Both the position numbers and the translations under genes were made by a program. A stretch of DNA of 64,000 nt from Tupaia tana (taxonomy: Eukaryota > Chordata > Mammalia > Scandentia > Tupaiidae), in contig JAKSZU010000012.1 in assembly GCA_026018925.1 (NCBI GenBank), forward strand, positions 45,808,858 through 45,872,857, read 5' to 3'. The notes beneath the pieces are model-generated. The model ran no database searches. It was not told the DNA's origin and worked only from the letters and a program-made list of their open reading frames with translations. How positions within the stretch are numbered: position 1 is the first letter of the stretch; each line of letters starts with the position of its first letter. Positions 23,501-32,214 of the stretch are shown here, piece by piece.

Positions 23501-24328
23501 GGGGGCGGTAACTCGGACTGGTCACTGTCTGGAGATTGTCCCGGATTTGTTCCCTGGGTGGTTAGTGGGGAGGAAGGAGCAGGAGCTAGGACCAGGACCA
23601 CGTGCTTTGTCTTTGGGGGGGCTGTGCTGCTCATGACCGGGGGCTTCCCCACCTCCTCAACCCTCCATGGAGGCCTCAGGAGACGCCTTGTCCTGTCGCC
23701 CAGGGCCTGTGCGTCCTTTCTTCTACCCCAAGCCTGGGCCAGGATCCCTATCCATGGACCCACAGTTGCTGTGAGGAGCTCTGATGTCCCCGAAAGTTGA
23801 GACCCAGCAGGGCAAGAGTGAGAAGGGGTTGTATGGACCGTACTCCATGGCTGGGTTTTCCGGGGTGTCCAGGTTGGCTTGGTGTGAGACTATAGGCCGG
23901 TAATTCGACTTGTAGCCTGTCCCCATGTGAGTGCCTGCACGGGGCTTGAACTCCTCACGACCTGCCAGCGGGAAAGCAGGGACACAGGAACTTAGGTCAG
24001 CACAGCTGGGGGGATGGCATCAGCAGGGTGGGGACAAGGTCAGGGCAACGCGATGGCAGTGACAGCACCCAGATGGGGCCGGCTTGACAGCGCCAGTCTT
24101 GGGGGAAGCTCAAGGGAGAGACCCGTTCTGTGGGACCGGCCAGAGGGCTGGTCCTCTCCTCAGGAGGGCCTCGCCCTTCCTGTCAGATCCTGGAGGTGGC
24201 CTGCATAGCCTGTCCTTACCGTAGGAAGTGCAGTAGCTGGTGGCGTAGAATTGCAGGGGGTCCATGCTGCCCCCTGAACTCATCTTCACGTAAGGGGAGA
24301 CGACCCCCAGGGGCAGCTTCCCCAGCAT
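16222..24328 (-). CDS. SAXO4: SAXO4 / PPP1R32, complete coding region (12 coding exons)
   Basis: Stabilizer of axonemal microtubules 4, formerly protein phosphatase 1 regulatory subunit 32 (IIIG9). Known of the family: it is found in motile cilia and ependymal cells, associates with microtubules and binds PP1. Seen here: twelve exons, every intron GT...AG, phases compatible throughout, 1278 nt including TGA, giving 425 codons, the length I recall for the human protein. The product starts MLGKLPLGVVSPYVKMSSGG and ends PHSSRFMAPS. Short Tyr/Gly/Ser motifs recur near the N terminus (SYCTSYG near 31-37, GTGYKSNY near 50, SSGYGREK near 110), typical of axonemal stabilisers. Residues 130-133 are KVHF, an RVxF-type PP1 docking motif. 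No signal peptide or membrane segment. The start is the first ATG after a good acceptor and matches the known N terminus apart from one extra Leu. The frame is intact, so the gene is presumed functional. Confidence 0.96.
16759..16923 (-). CDS. SAXO4: SAXO4 coding exon 11
   Basis: Residues 348-402, including YFENIPKGLDREGWTRGGIQ and MEATPNPTESLRRLHPHVG. The acceptor is GCTCCAG|ATACTT and the donor GGAAG|GTAGTG. It follows the largest intron of the gene (about 2.2 kb). Confidence 0.95.
17366..17549 (+). mobile_element. tRNA-SINE type S in SAXO4 intron 10, with TSD
   Basis: TSD AAGAAATCAGTGA / AAGAAATCATTGA. The tail keeps GTAAAGTTAAATAAAACAAT then TCTTG. Antisense to the gene. Confidence 0.9.
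17936..18175 (+). mobile_element. L2 fragment in SAXO4 intron 10
   Basis: TTAGCTCAAATGTCACCTTC followed by ACAAGGTGGCTTACCCTAGCC is a well-known stretch of the L2 3' region. Confidence 0.6.
19163..19257 (-). CDS. SAXO4: SAXO4 coding exon 10
   Basis: Residues 317-347 plus two bases, encoding EPTGFSLNNPSYVRSPYDPD and then RDNRYLTTYNQ. The acceptor is TGTGTAG|GAGCCC and the donor CAAGG|GTGAGG. Confidence 0.95.
19341..19454 (-). CDS. SAXO4: SAXO4 coding exon 9
   Basis: Residues 279-316, including RMQQTNVAMLGRETVGKK, which is highly conserved. The acceptor is CCTGCAG|GTGCCT and the donor AAAAAG|GTGAGG. Confidence 0.95.
19595..19668. repeat. C-rich tract in SAXO4 intron 8
   Basis: Long C runs broken by ACACCACCCCA and A. 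On the minus (transcribed-RNA) strand these are G runs, a strong G-quadruplex candidate. Confidence 0.85.
19809..19895 (-). CDS. SAXO4: SAXO4 coding exon 8
   Basis: Residues 250-278, beginning GDEFLPVLSRGSERETSFSR and ending NERTLNPR. The acceptor is CCCCCAG|GGAGAT and the donor CCCAGA|GTGAGT. Confidence 0.95.
20044..20103 (-). CDS. SAXO4: SAXO4 coding exon 7
   Basis: Residues 230-249, twenty whole codons encoding VLLPGRSVTKSDYLPMTHPH. The acceptor is TTTCAG|GTCCTC and the donor CCTCAC|GTGAGC. It is short, but matches the human stretch ending SVTKSDFLPKTHLH. Confidence 0.93.
20408..20686 (-). mobile_element. tRNA-SINE type O with repeated 3' part, SAXO4 intron 6
   Basis: The 3' segment occurs twice (CACAGGGCATGTGCACTCACC at 20431 and CATAGGGCACAGGCACTCGCC at 20491), the mirror of the headless-dimer layout at 14.7 kb. 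Same strand as the gene. Confidence 0.8.
20703..20857 (-). mobile_element. tRNA-SINE type S with TSD, SAXO4 intron 6
   Basis: Perfect TSD AGAGACAGATTT at 20691-20702 and 20858-20869. Confidence 0.92.
20953..21065 (-). CDS. SAXO4: SAXO4 coding exon 6
   Basis: Residues 192-229. It includes LLQKKSIGAKEDTGYTEQS and NPIVFQPPSQAVPGDP. The acceptor is TCTGCAG|ATCTC and the donor GACCCC|GTAAGT. Confidence 0.95.
21504..21567 (-). CDS. SAXO4: SAXO4 coding exon 5
   Basis: Residues 171-191 plus one base. It encodes GPRFMTSEYNSKYLKEPSNQ and is nearly identical to the human exon. The acceptor is GTTCCAG|GGCCCG and the donor CCAG|GTAGGC. Confidence 0.95.
21976..22226 (+). mobile_element. tRNA-SINE type O in SAXO4 intron 4
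   Basis: Head GGGCCAGCCAGGTGACATGG, end CCCTATAGGAAATAAAAAA. Antisense to the gene. Confidence 0.88.
22434..22562 (-). CDS. SAXO4: SAXO4 coding exon 4 (PP1 docking motif)
   Basis: Residues 128-170, 43 whole codons. It begins VRKVHFDTQEHGPQAITGLE, the best-conserved block, and carries KVHF at 130-133. The acceptor is TTCCCAG|GTCAGA and the donor CGACAC|GTGAGT. Confidence 0.97.
22700..22990 (+). mobile_element. Possible L2 fragment in SAXO4 intron 3
   Basis: The CCAGCCCTTGCCTCCCGCTG... GTCTTGGCGCTTGCTGCTGG order resembles the L2 3' region. It is diverged, so confidence is low. Confidence 0.35.
23000..23235. repeat. GATG/GGTGATG-rich imperfect repeat in SAXO4 intron 3
   Basis: Irregular GATGGTG, GATGATGATG and GTGAGG units without a fixed period. 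Confidence 0.65.
23400..23553 (-). CDS. SAXO4: SAXO4 coding exon 3
   Basis: Residues 76-127, including SPSYRPLEVPDGK and SSGYGREKPN, which align directly with the human protein. The acceptor is CACCCAG|GGAACA and the donor AAGGAG|GTCAGT. Confidence 0.95.
23844..23961 (-). CDS. SAXO4: SAXO4 coding exon 2
   Basis: Residues 37-76, including THMGTGYKSNYRPIVSHQAN. The acceptor is GGCAG|GTCGTG. The donor ATGGA|GTACGG is weak but is the only one that keeps frame with exon 3 and matches the family (PAM-E-EQIRD against human PAR-G-EQAQD). Confidence 0.92.
24220..24328 (-). CDS. SAXO4: SAXO4 coding exon 1
   Basis: Encodes residues 1-36 plus the first base of Gly37. The donor is TACG|GTAAGG. A pyrimidine-rich CCTGCCCAG acceptor 25 nt before the ATG suggests that the exon really starts at 24353 and is joined to an upstream non-coding exon. 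Confidence 0.95.
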
Positions 24329-24830
24329 GATGCTCAGCAGGGCCCCGGGAGGGCTGGGCAGGAGGAGTAAGCAGGCTGGTCAGTCCGGGGCCCAGGCCTG
24401 AGGACCAACCCCGCAGAACCGGCCCCTGCTCCCAGGCTCCGTCCCTCTTCCCCGACACCCGCACCCCCAACTTAGGAAGGAACTGACCGTCCACACGTGG
24501 CTCCCAGTCCCCTGTGCCTCCCCAACGTCTCCCTGCTAGCTCCTCAGTCCCCACGTGCAGCTGCAAACAGCTTCCCAGTGATGAAGGGTTTGCTCATAAT
24601 AGAGGCAGAGCCAGGATTCCGCCCTCGCTCTGGTTGCCCCGCCCTGATCTGAACCATCCACGCCCCCCCCCCCACAACCCCCTACCCAGGGAATTCCTGG
24701 GCACCAGCTCAGACGCCCACACCCAGCCCCAGGCTCCGGTCTTTCCCTCAGCTCCCCCTAGCTTCACCACCTCTGGCTGGAAGTTGGCTCTGCTCTCCTG
24801 GGGCCCAACCGCAGCCGGCCCCACCCTCAC

Positions 24831-24930
24831 CTGCCCTCAGTGGCTCTGAGGTCCACGGGCGCTGCTGGAGGCAGGAGCTGCTCCAGAGAAGCGGGCCCTG
24901 CTGGAGGTGGCCAGCCAGGAGAAACAGTGC
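24831..24930 (-). other. SAXO4: Predicted SAXO4 non-coding first exon (5' UTR)
   Basis: A strong donor, GGGCAG|GTGAGGG, sits at 24831 on the minus strand, upstream of a good acceptor (CCTGCCCAG at 24354-24360) that opens the exon with the start codon. Splicing the two would give an mRNA with a spliced 5' UTR. The exon's 5' limit is a guess, placed just downstream of the X-box. There is no cDNA evidence. Confidence 0.5.
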
Positions 24931-24943
24931 ATTGCCTAGCAAC
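24931..24943. promoter_or_regulatory. RFX X-box-like element upstream of SAXO4
   Basis: ATTGCCTAGCAAC fits the ciliary RFX consensus (GTNRCC, short spacer, RGYAAC) with a single mismatch, and a further GGCAAC half-site follows at 24952. It lies about 100 bp upstream of the predicted first-exon donor. X-boxes bound by RFX factors commonly drive genes of motile cilia, which suits SAXO4. The site is seen; its function is inferred. Confidence 0.55.
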
Positions 24944-25147
24944 GGGTGCACGGCAACAACGTCCCCACGCCTCTGAAGCCCTTCCAGAGCCAGGGCCCAC
25001 TGAGGGGTTGACCTGGCCAGAAGAGGGAGGCCAGGAGCTGCCCAGGCAAGCCCAAGCCTCCATGCTCCAGCCTCCATCCCAGCCTCCTCCGCAGGCCTGG
25101 AAGAGTTTCTGTCTGAGTGACAAGAAATAAAAGATAATCCCGAACAA

Positions 25148-25375
25148 TTGCGTCTATTTATCGAGTACCTCCTTCTCATCAGACACTTTACATCCTTTAT
25201 CTCTGTCTGTCCTCTGAGCAGCTCTTCCAGGGAGCTATTATTATCCCTATTTTCACATGGGGAGCAGGAGGCTTAGACAAGCAAAGTGACTTGTCTGGCC
25301 AGAGATCTTGCAATCATAAAACCACCAAATTGAGATCCCAACGCAGTGGATCCAGATCCCACTCTTGCGCCTCTT
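25148..25375 (-). mobile_element. MIR
   Basis: TTTATCGAGTACCTCCTTCT, then TATTATTATCCCTATTTTCACATGG, GCAAAGTGACTTGTCTGGCCAGAG and TTGAGATCCCA: an antisense MIR across its full core, about 0.8 kb upstream of the SAXO4 start codon. Confidence 0.7.
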
Positions 25376-25524
25376 GGTGAATTAATGTGTACTGTATTCC
25401 ACTGGAGCCAAGGCAGTGCTAAACCCTTCACCTCTGTAATCCCCAAACCACTCTGTCAACTGGGTCCTATTACCGCAGGGCCGGTAAGCCACAGCAGCTA
25501 GGACTGTGGCTCCCACTGGACCTG

Positions 25525-25997
25525 TTTTAGAGAGGTTTTTGCTATAGGGCTCGTGTGCTCGACAGAAAGGGAGAGAGACAGAGGGGCCAGCAGGTGGTAT
25601 GGTGGATAAGGGCGCTGGATTCCCACATGGCCAACCATGGTTCAAGTCCTGGACCTGGTGGCTTGCTTTCTCACTTTCCCTTTCTCTCTCTCTCTCTTTC
25701 TCCCTCTTTCTCATCAAATAAAGAATAAAATAACAATAACAAATGGAAATAAATAAATAAGTAATTCTTTAAAAATTATTAAAAAAAAGAGAGAGAGAGA
25801 CAGAAAGCGAGAAATCACCCCCCCCAGGGGGGATGGCCACGCCACAATCCCTTCTCCATTCTCCTCTTGGGATCTTGGGTACACACGCACACACGCACAC
25901 GTGCCCAGTGCGAGTTTAAACCACCGGGTCCAGGACTCAAACCGCGGTCGACTACATGGGAGTCCAGAGACATAGCCATTACACCAACTGCTGGTCC
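25525..25997 (-). mobile_element. tRNA-SINE type L carrying a type S insertion
   Basis: Outer antisense copy in two parts (25525-25582, 25791-25997). TSD TGGACCTG at 25517-25524 and 25998-26005. Confidence 0.88.
25583..25790 (+). mobile_element. tRNA-SINE type S nested in type L
   Basis: Inserted in the GA-rich part of the host; GAGAGAGACAGA is present on both sides. It shows that type S was active after this type L copy landed. Confidence 0.88.
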
Positions 25998-26005
25998 TGG
26001 ACCTG

Positions 26006-26150
26006 CCACTTTTGATGAGGCTCTTATCCTCGTAACATCCATTTCTCCATCTTAACCAAGAGTGCAAACACGCTCACCTCCAGGGTTGCTGGCAGATTTA
26101 ACCAGAGCATGGAGTCAGCACTTGGCACATAGTAAATGCTCAGTTTTTTT
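26006..26150 (+). mobile_element. MIR 3' half
   Basis: GTAACATCCATTTCTCCATC and GAGTCAGCACTTGGCACATAGTAAATGCTC are typical of a sense MIR 3' end. The SINE at 26152 inserted at its end. Confidence 0.6.
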
Positions 26151-26151
26151 G

Positions 26152-26367
26152 GTTTGTTGTTGTTGTTTTTTTTTAAAGAATGAGTCAGTTTTATTCATCA
26201 TCACCATGATCATTATTTTAAAAATATTTGACCAGGGAGACAGAGACAGATGGAGAGAGAGAGATGGGGAGAGAAATTGAGAAAGCGAACCTCTAGGTCC
26301 AGGACTTGAACCTTGGTCGGCCATCTGGGAAACCAGCACCTCAACTACCAGGCCACCGGCTGGCTCC
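26152..26367 (-). mobile_element. tRNA-SINE type S with TSD
   Basis: TSD AATGCTCAGTTTTT on both sides; the target is a MIR 3' end. Confidence 0.9.
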
Positions 26368-26392
26368 AATGCTCAGTTTTTAAAGGCTACTG

Positions 26393-26606
26393 AGGCCAGC
26401 CCATGGCCTGGTAGTTAAGGGAGCTGTCCCACGTGGATGACTGTGGAGTTCAAATACCTGATCCGGTGGCTTGAAAAACACTCAGAGCATGTGCCCCAAA
26501 ACCCAACAGGAGGGAACAGTGAAGACGGGATTGCGGCGTGACCGTGCTCCGTGAGGGGGGCTGTCTCCCTCTCCCTCTCTCTCCATGTCTTTCTCAACAG
26601 TAACAT
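26393..26606 (+). mobile_element. tRNA-SINE type O, shortened 3' end
   Basis: Head GAGGCCAGCCCATGGCCTGG, middle GATTGCGGCGTGACCGTGC. It lacks the CCCTATAGCAAA end. Confidence 0.8.
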
Positions 26607-26660
26607 TTCCTCAGCCTCCCCTCTGGCAAAATGTTTAAAGTAAATAAAAATAAAAGCAGA

Positions 26661-26858
26661 GACCAGCAGATGGCGTGGTGGTTAAGGGCACTGGATTCCC
26701 ACAGGGCCAACCATGGTTTGAGTCCCAAACCTGGCGGCTTGCTTTCTTGCTTTCCCCTTGTCTCTCTTTCTCTCTGTCTCTGTCTGATCAAATTAAAAAA
26801 TAATAGTAATAACAAACAGAATTAATAAAGAAATCATTCTTCTTAAAATAAATAAATA
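26661..26858 (+). mobile_element. tRNA-SINE type S with TSD
   Basis: Head GACCAGCAGATGGCGTGG. TSD AATAAAAGCA on both sides. Confidence 0.88.
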
Positions 26859-26875
26859 AATAAAAGCAACCATCC

Positions 26876-27092
26876 TGCGGCTTGCTGAAGGCACAGTGGT
26901 AACACAACACTCTGTGACGCTGAGACCCACATGGGAAGGTCCAGGGTTCATGTCCCTGTGCATGATGGGAACACTCGTGCCCACGATGTGGACGGCTGAG
27001 GCTGGCGAGAGATGGTGACATGAAGGCCTTTATGAGAATGACTCTCTCTGTCATGGAAAATAAATGAATAAATAAATAAAATAAACTTCTCT
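26876..27092 (+). mobile_element. SINE type X
   Basis: GGCTTGCTGAAGGCACAGTGG, GGTCCAGGGTTCATGTCCC and the end ACTCTCTCTGTCATGGAAAATAAATGAATAAA. The A-box-like part is recognisable. Confidence 0.6.
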
Positions 27093-27108
27093 TTTAACCT
27101 GCTATTCT

Positions 27109-27396
27109 TTTTTTTTTTTTTTTTTTTCTTTCCTTTCATTTTTTTTCTATAGGGCATATGTCCTTGTCAGAGCAAGAGAGAAAGAAACATATAGAGAGTG
27201 AAAATGAGAAAGCACTCCTGGGTGGGTGGGGGGGGGGGGTGGCCATCCTGCAATCCCTTCTTCCTCTTTCTCCTCTCAGGATTTTGAGCATGTATGCACA
27301 TGCACCCAGCGTGATTTTCAAGCTGCTAGGTCAGGGACTTGAACCACGAAGTTGGGCAACTGCCTTAACCACCATGCTGCCAGATGGCTCAAAGTT
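27109..27396 (-). mobile_element. tRNA-SINE type O
   Basis: Antisense copy with an expanded G run; ends CCACCATGCTGCCAGATGGC. Confidence 0.85.
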
Positions 27397-28204
27397 GCTA
27401 TTTATCCTATTTTTTCCCCCATTTTTTTTTAGGCAGGAAAATTGAGGTTCAAGGGCGAATATCCAGGCTTCACAGTGGAAGGAGGCAGAGCCTGGACTCA
27501 CTTCTGAGTGAGCCATTCCCTAAGCCATGTTCCTCTGTGACAGCCGGTTTGCCTTGGTTTGCTTTCAAGCTTGTATATATTGTAACAATCGAATCTCTGG
27601 CGGTGGTGAGCTGGAAGGAGTCCTGCTATGTAGCAGTTGCCAATGCCCATAGTGTAAATGCTCTCATCGTGGCTGCTTTCAAATTACCAATGCAATCACT
27701 GAATGGGTACCCGGGAAGGTGGCATACCACTTTACTACCGTCACCATCCAATATGGTAGATGAAGTAACCTCAAGCGCATAAATAAGAGGAAAATGTTCT
27801 AACATAATTAGGAGGTGATAAGTTTTAAGCATGTGTTATCTTTGCTTTTAATACAATGTATTAAGTTGCAAGTAGGTAATTTAATTTTTAACAGTGGCAG
27901 AGTTTAGCAGCCAGCTCACAAATTTCTTCAAAGTTTCACCTTCTGCTCTCTGATCAAGGGCTCCAGCATACATACCCCTGCTCTTAGGGGAGCAGAGGGG
28001 TGAACAAAGGGGAGGCTGCACAAAGGGAAGGGGTGCTGCCCTCGCCCCGGAGGTACCTGCCTTCATCCCTCAGTAACCTGCCTGCAGAGAGGGAGCTACG
28101 GCCACATCTGACCCCCACAGAGCGGTCCTGGGTACAGAGGTGACCCAGGTCTAGGGAGGGCCTCAAGCAAGTACCAATCCTTCAGAGTAATACTTAAAGT
28201 CTTA
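27397..28204. other. Intergenic, unassigned A/T-rich block
   Basis: 27540-27900 has no repeat I recognise and no exon. ATGGTAGATGAAGTAACCTC and neighbours look unique. Confidence 0.5.
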
Positions 28205-28220
28205 AAAATATGTTTCTTTT

Positions 28221-28461
28221 TTTGAGAAAGAGATATTTTTGCTATAGGGCGCGTGCACCTGCCAGAGAGACAGAAAGCAAGAAATCAACCCCCAGGAGGC
28301 CTTGCCACGCCGCAATCTCTTCTCCTCCATTCTCTCGGGATTTGGGACACGCATGCACACACACACGCGACCAGCATGAGTTTTAAGCCGCCAGGTCTGG
28401 GCCTCGTGGTGGACTACATGGGAGTCCAATCATGTAACCATTACATCATCTGCTGGTCCCC
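28221..28461 (-). mobile_element. tRNA-SINE type L with TSD
   Basis: TSD AAAATATGTTTCTTTT / AAAATATATTTCTTTT at 28205-28220 and 28462-28477. Confidence 0.9.
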
Positions 28462-28477
28462 AAAATATATTTCTTTT

Positions 28478-28670
28478 AAGAGAGTGAGAGACAGAGAGTG
28501 AGAGAGAGAAAGAAGCGGCCTCCGCAGGCTCTCAGGTTGTCCTCCCCCAGGCGGCCAGGATCATGGGCATGCGTGCTCAGTTGACCAGGGAACCAAACGC
28601 GTGATCCGTAGTAGGGATCCATAGCATCACGTGAGCAGCACGTTTCGGCTGCACCGCCAGGTGGGCCCCA
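28478..28670 (-). mobile_element. SINE type X
   Basis: On the minus strand it starts GGGGCCCACCTGGCGGTGCA and ends in a CTCTCTCACTCTCTTAAAAG run. It shares its middle with the copy at 13.4 kb. Confidence 0.5.
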
Positions 28671-28672
28671 GA

Positions 28673-30206
28673 GCTCCAGTTCTGTTCAGGTTCAGAAGCT
28701 GCAAGGATGCAGGAGTGTTCTGCCCTCCAGCAAGATGTGCACACCTCACTGCCAGAGGTTCATGTAGGCAACATGTGTGAACCACCAGGAAGAGGGAGAC
28801 TGTCATAGTTGGTAGGTGTTGTGGTCACCCCGGGCAGAGGGAGAGAGCGGCCCTTCTCAAAGCGTGCCCGAGGAAATGTGGTTACGAACGCTGAATCAGA
28901 GGGTGTGGGCCTTGGCCCTGCCATCAGACAACTGTAAGACGGTGCGTGGTACCAGTGCCTCTGCTTCCCCTCCGGAGAGTGGGGGTGAATGCCCTGCTCT
29001 GCAGGGTATGTTACGCAGGGAGCGCGTAGCCCAGCACATAGCACGAGGCAAGCGCCAAATCAGAGTCAAGGAAAGGCCCTGGACAGAGGCACATTTTGAG
29101 TGCTCACTATCTACTAGGCAAAGGGCCAGGCCCATGGGTTATAAACAAGAATTCCAAATAGCTCTACCCTCAGGGAGCTGCAGTCCAGGGGCTCTCAGGC
29201 GTAGCCAGAGTGATGTAGAGAAAGAAAGCTTGATCCGGGACCTGAGCTCTAATCCCCCTTCTGCAGGGATTCTGAGTTCCAATCTCCCTTCTGCAGGGAG
29301 CCTAAATTCCAATCCTCCTTCTGCAGAGAGGCTGAGTTCGAATCCTCATTCTGTAGGGAGCCCTGAGTTTGAGTTCTCCTTCTGCAGGGAGCATGAGTTC
29401 GAATCCTGCTTCTGCAGGGATCCTGAGCTCCAATCCCCCTTCTGCAGTGTGCTCTGGGCTTACATCCGAGCCTGGGACAAGGAATAACCATACCTACCTT
29501 GTTAACCCGCTGAAAATACCCTCTGCGCTGCACAGAGATGTGGGTGGGAGTGAGGGGGCACTCCCCGGGGAAGGCGGCAAGTTCAGAGGGGGGCGGTGCC
29601 TTGCACACTGGGGGCTGTGACTTCCCCAGCCTGTCAGGAGCACGGTGTAGAGAGGATTGCTCAGCTGAGGGACGCAGCCCTGAGGGGACTGTGGCCTCTT
29701 AGCAAGTAGTAGAGGGTAGGGGATGGTAGAAAGGTTTGAAATTGTCCCTCGGAGTGTCCTTGGGGAAGCTCTTGGGCTGCTGCGGACTGCCAGGCCGGAG
29801 CGGACAAAGACTTCGGACAGGAATTCCAGAGGCAGCTGCTCTCCCAGTCTGGGATCCAGTAAATCCGCACCGGCGGGTCTCAGAGGCCTGTGTGGATTTT
29901 TTGCTGTGTGGCGACACCCAGAGGCCGTAACTCAGAACTACAGGAGAGGCTGCACGTGCTGCCCCAGTAAGTCCTAAGGCTCCAGCGAGGGGACAGAGCA
30001 GCTACGTTAATTCCAGCCCTGGGCCATCCAGTCTCACTCTCCAGGACAGAAAGCGCAGGCCGGGGCAAGGAGTGATCTGGGAGGGCAGGGGCTGGAGACT
30101 ACGGGATTCTCAACCGGATGGGTCCCCAACGGTAGCCAAATAACTGCATGACTTTCAGACCTCTCTGTGAGCCTCAGCTCTTCTACCTGGTAAAGATGCA
30201 GGCTGG
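28673..30206. other. Intergenic, with minisatellite
   Basis: Apart from the 30-bp tandem repeat and an old repeat at 29.09-29.21 kb, the sequence is unique. Confidence 0.5.
29240..29449. repeat. 30-bp minisatellite, about seven units
   Basis: Unit close to CCTGAGTTCCAATCCCCCTT then CTGCAGGGAG. Units differ by a few bases and one is 31 bp. The period divisible by three keeps a frame open, but codons do not look selected. Confidence 0.9.
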
Positions 30207-30400
30207 GCCGGGTCCTGTGGCCTGGTGGTTAAGGCAGGTGGATCCTAGTGGCTGGCTGTGAGGTTCAAGTCCTGGTCCTGGGACCTTGAGAAACGCTGGT
30301 CATGTGTGCATGTGTGCCCAAAATCCCAAAAGGAGGAAGTGATTGTGGCATGACCACGCCCTATGGGAAGCTTCCAGATGTCTTGGTAAGTGAGCTGGGG
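30207..30400 (+). mobile_element. tRNA-SINE type O, 3' end shortened
   Basis: GGGCCGGGTCCTGTGGCCTGG head, then CCCAAAATCCCAAAAGGAGG. Confidence 0.8.
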
Positions 30401-30812
30401 GAAGTGAGTTCAGAGGCTATGTGTCCCACAGCCTAGCGTGGGGTGGAGCTCCTGCCGACCTGTGCTGGTGCCCCAGCTCCACCGCAGCCTAGCCAGGCGG
30501 GGGGGCACGGACAGTCGGCACCCCTTTTACTTTCCTTGCTGCATGGGAGGTTGATGGCTGCTCCCTGGAGTGCTGTGAGGATGAAATGAGGCCTGGAAGA
30601 AAGGGACTGTCGTGGTGTCTGCACAGGGGGCTCTGGGGAGTGACAAGTGTGCAGAGCAGGTCAGCGGGCAGGGCCAGGGGACCTCAGGCCCCACTGTCAA
30701 CTTTGCCCATTTTGTTTCTCTGCCCTGTGATGAGGGCTAGAAGATCTAGGGGAGCCTGCCCACAGCAGGAAGCTGCCCAGGACTGGAACCCAGTTTTAAA
30801 AAGTGATTTGGG

Positions 30813-31046
30813 GAACCAGCAGATGGTGTAGTGATTATGTTGCTGGACTCCCCCATGGCTGACTGTGGTTCAAATCCCAGACCCAGTGGCTTTAAACTCA
30901 CGCCGGACACGTGTGTGTACCTGCCCAAGATCCAGGGAGGAGAATGGAGGAGAAGGGATTATGGCCTAGTCGTTCCTTCAGGAGATGATTTCTCACTTTC
31001 CCTCTCACTGTCTCTGTCTCTCTCATGCACCCTAAGGCAAAAAAAA
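30813..31046 (+). mobile_element. tRNA-SINE type L/O with TSD
   Basis: TSD AAAAGTGATTTGGGGA / AAAAGTGATTCAGGGA. Confidence 0.9.
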
Positions 31047-31059
31047 AAGTGATTCAGGG

Positions 31060-31285
31060 ATGAGGGGCAGGACGGCGGTGCAGCAGTAATCTAACACACT
31101 TGACCCACATGGGAAGGTTCAGGTTTGCAACCAGAGACCTAACCGAACATGCCGGGTGCCTGCGTGCTGTGGTCTGGAGCTGCCTGAAGCTGGGGGTGGA
31201 CTGTGGTGTGAGGATCCTGTTGGAGTGCGCTCTCTCTCTCTCTCATAGAAATAAATATATTCCTTTAAATTTCCTTTTCTTAAAA
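31060..31285 (+). mobile_element. SINE type X
   Basis: GGCAGGACGGCGGTGCAGCAG head, end CTCTCTCTCTCATAGAAATAAATATATTCC. Confidence 0.6.
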
Positions 31286-31296
31286 AGAAAAAAAGT

Positions 31297-31536
31297 TGGG
31301 CCAGCAGATGGCGTGGACCTAAGACACTGGACCCCACGTGGCCGGCTATGCTTTTCTAGTCCCGGATCCAGCAGCTTGAGAAACACTGTGGGTACGTGTG
31401 CGTGCATGCCCCAAATCCTGATTGGAGAATGGAAAAGAGGGATTGTGGTGTGGCCATCCCCCCTAGGAGAGGGATTTCTTTCCCACTCTCTCTCTCTCCC
31501 TGGCCCTATAGAAAAAAAAAAAAAAAACTTAAAAAA
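31297..31536 (+). mobile_element. tRNA-SINE type O
   Basis: Head GGGCCAGCAGATGGCGTGGAC, end CCCTATAGAAAAAA. Confidence 0.85.
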
Positions 31537-31927
31537 GTGCTACATCACCACTAGGAACTGAAATAGCTCAAATCTAATCATTGAAGCCTGATCTCTCTCT
31601 CTCTTTCTGTTCCTCCCTCCTAAAAGGAAATGACTCCCTTGGTGGTCAGATCACTCCCCCCCCCCCCCCCCCACTGCTTCTCACCATCCTAGCATAACTT
31701 CCTGTAGTTCATCCCCCACCCCCGACCAGTGGACGTTTTCTGGAAGACTACTGTGCTTCTGTGATGACTCTTCTGGTTCTGCCTGTCCTGTTCTTTCCCT
31801 GTCTCCTCTGGGTGAACTTGTTGATCCAGCACAAAGTTTAAAAATTCATGACTCCTGGGGAAGACAAAACGAGATGAAGCAGAAAATAAGAACCTGATCT
31901 CAACTCTCAAATGGAGTGGTGGTATTT

Positions 31928-32169
31928 CTTTTTTAAAAATTTGCCATTGGTGTGTGGATTCCCTGGAGGGAGACAGAAAGAGAAAGTACTCCCCCATGGG
32001 GGAAGATCACACCTCAATCCCCCCTTCTCCTTCACTCTCCTCACAGGATTTTGGGGCATGCACACATGCATGCTTAGAGTGTTTTTCAAGCCACTAGGTC
32101 TGGAACTCCAACCACTCAGGTGGCCATGTGGGATCCAACTACCTAACCACCATGCCACCAGCTGACCCT
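31928..32169 (-). mobile_element. tRNA-SINE type O
   Basis: Antisense; ends ACCACCATGCCACCAGCTGACCC. Confidence 0.85.
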
Positions 32170-32214
32170 GGAATGGGAACATGCTTGAAAATGATCAGCA
32201 AGAAGCCTAGAGCA

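Noticed and set aside
28816-29487. Long plus-strand open frame over the minisatellite
   Set aside because: It stays open because the repeat period is a multiple of three. There is no start context, splice evidence or recognisable domain.
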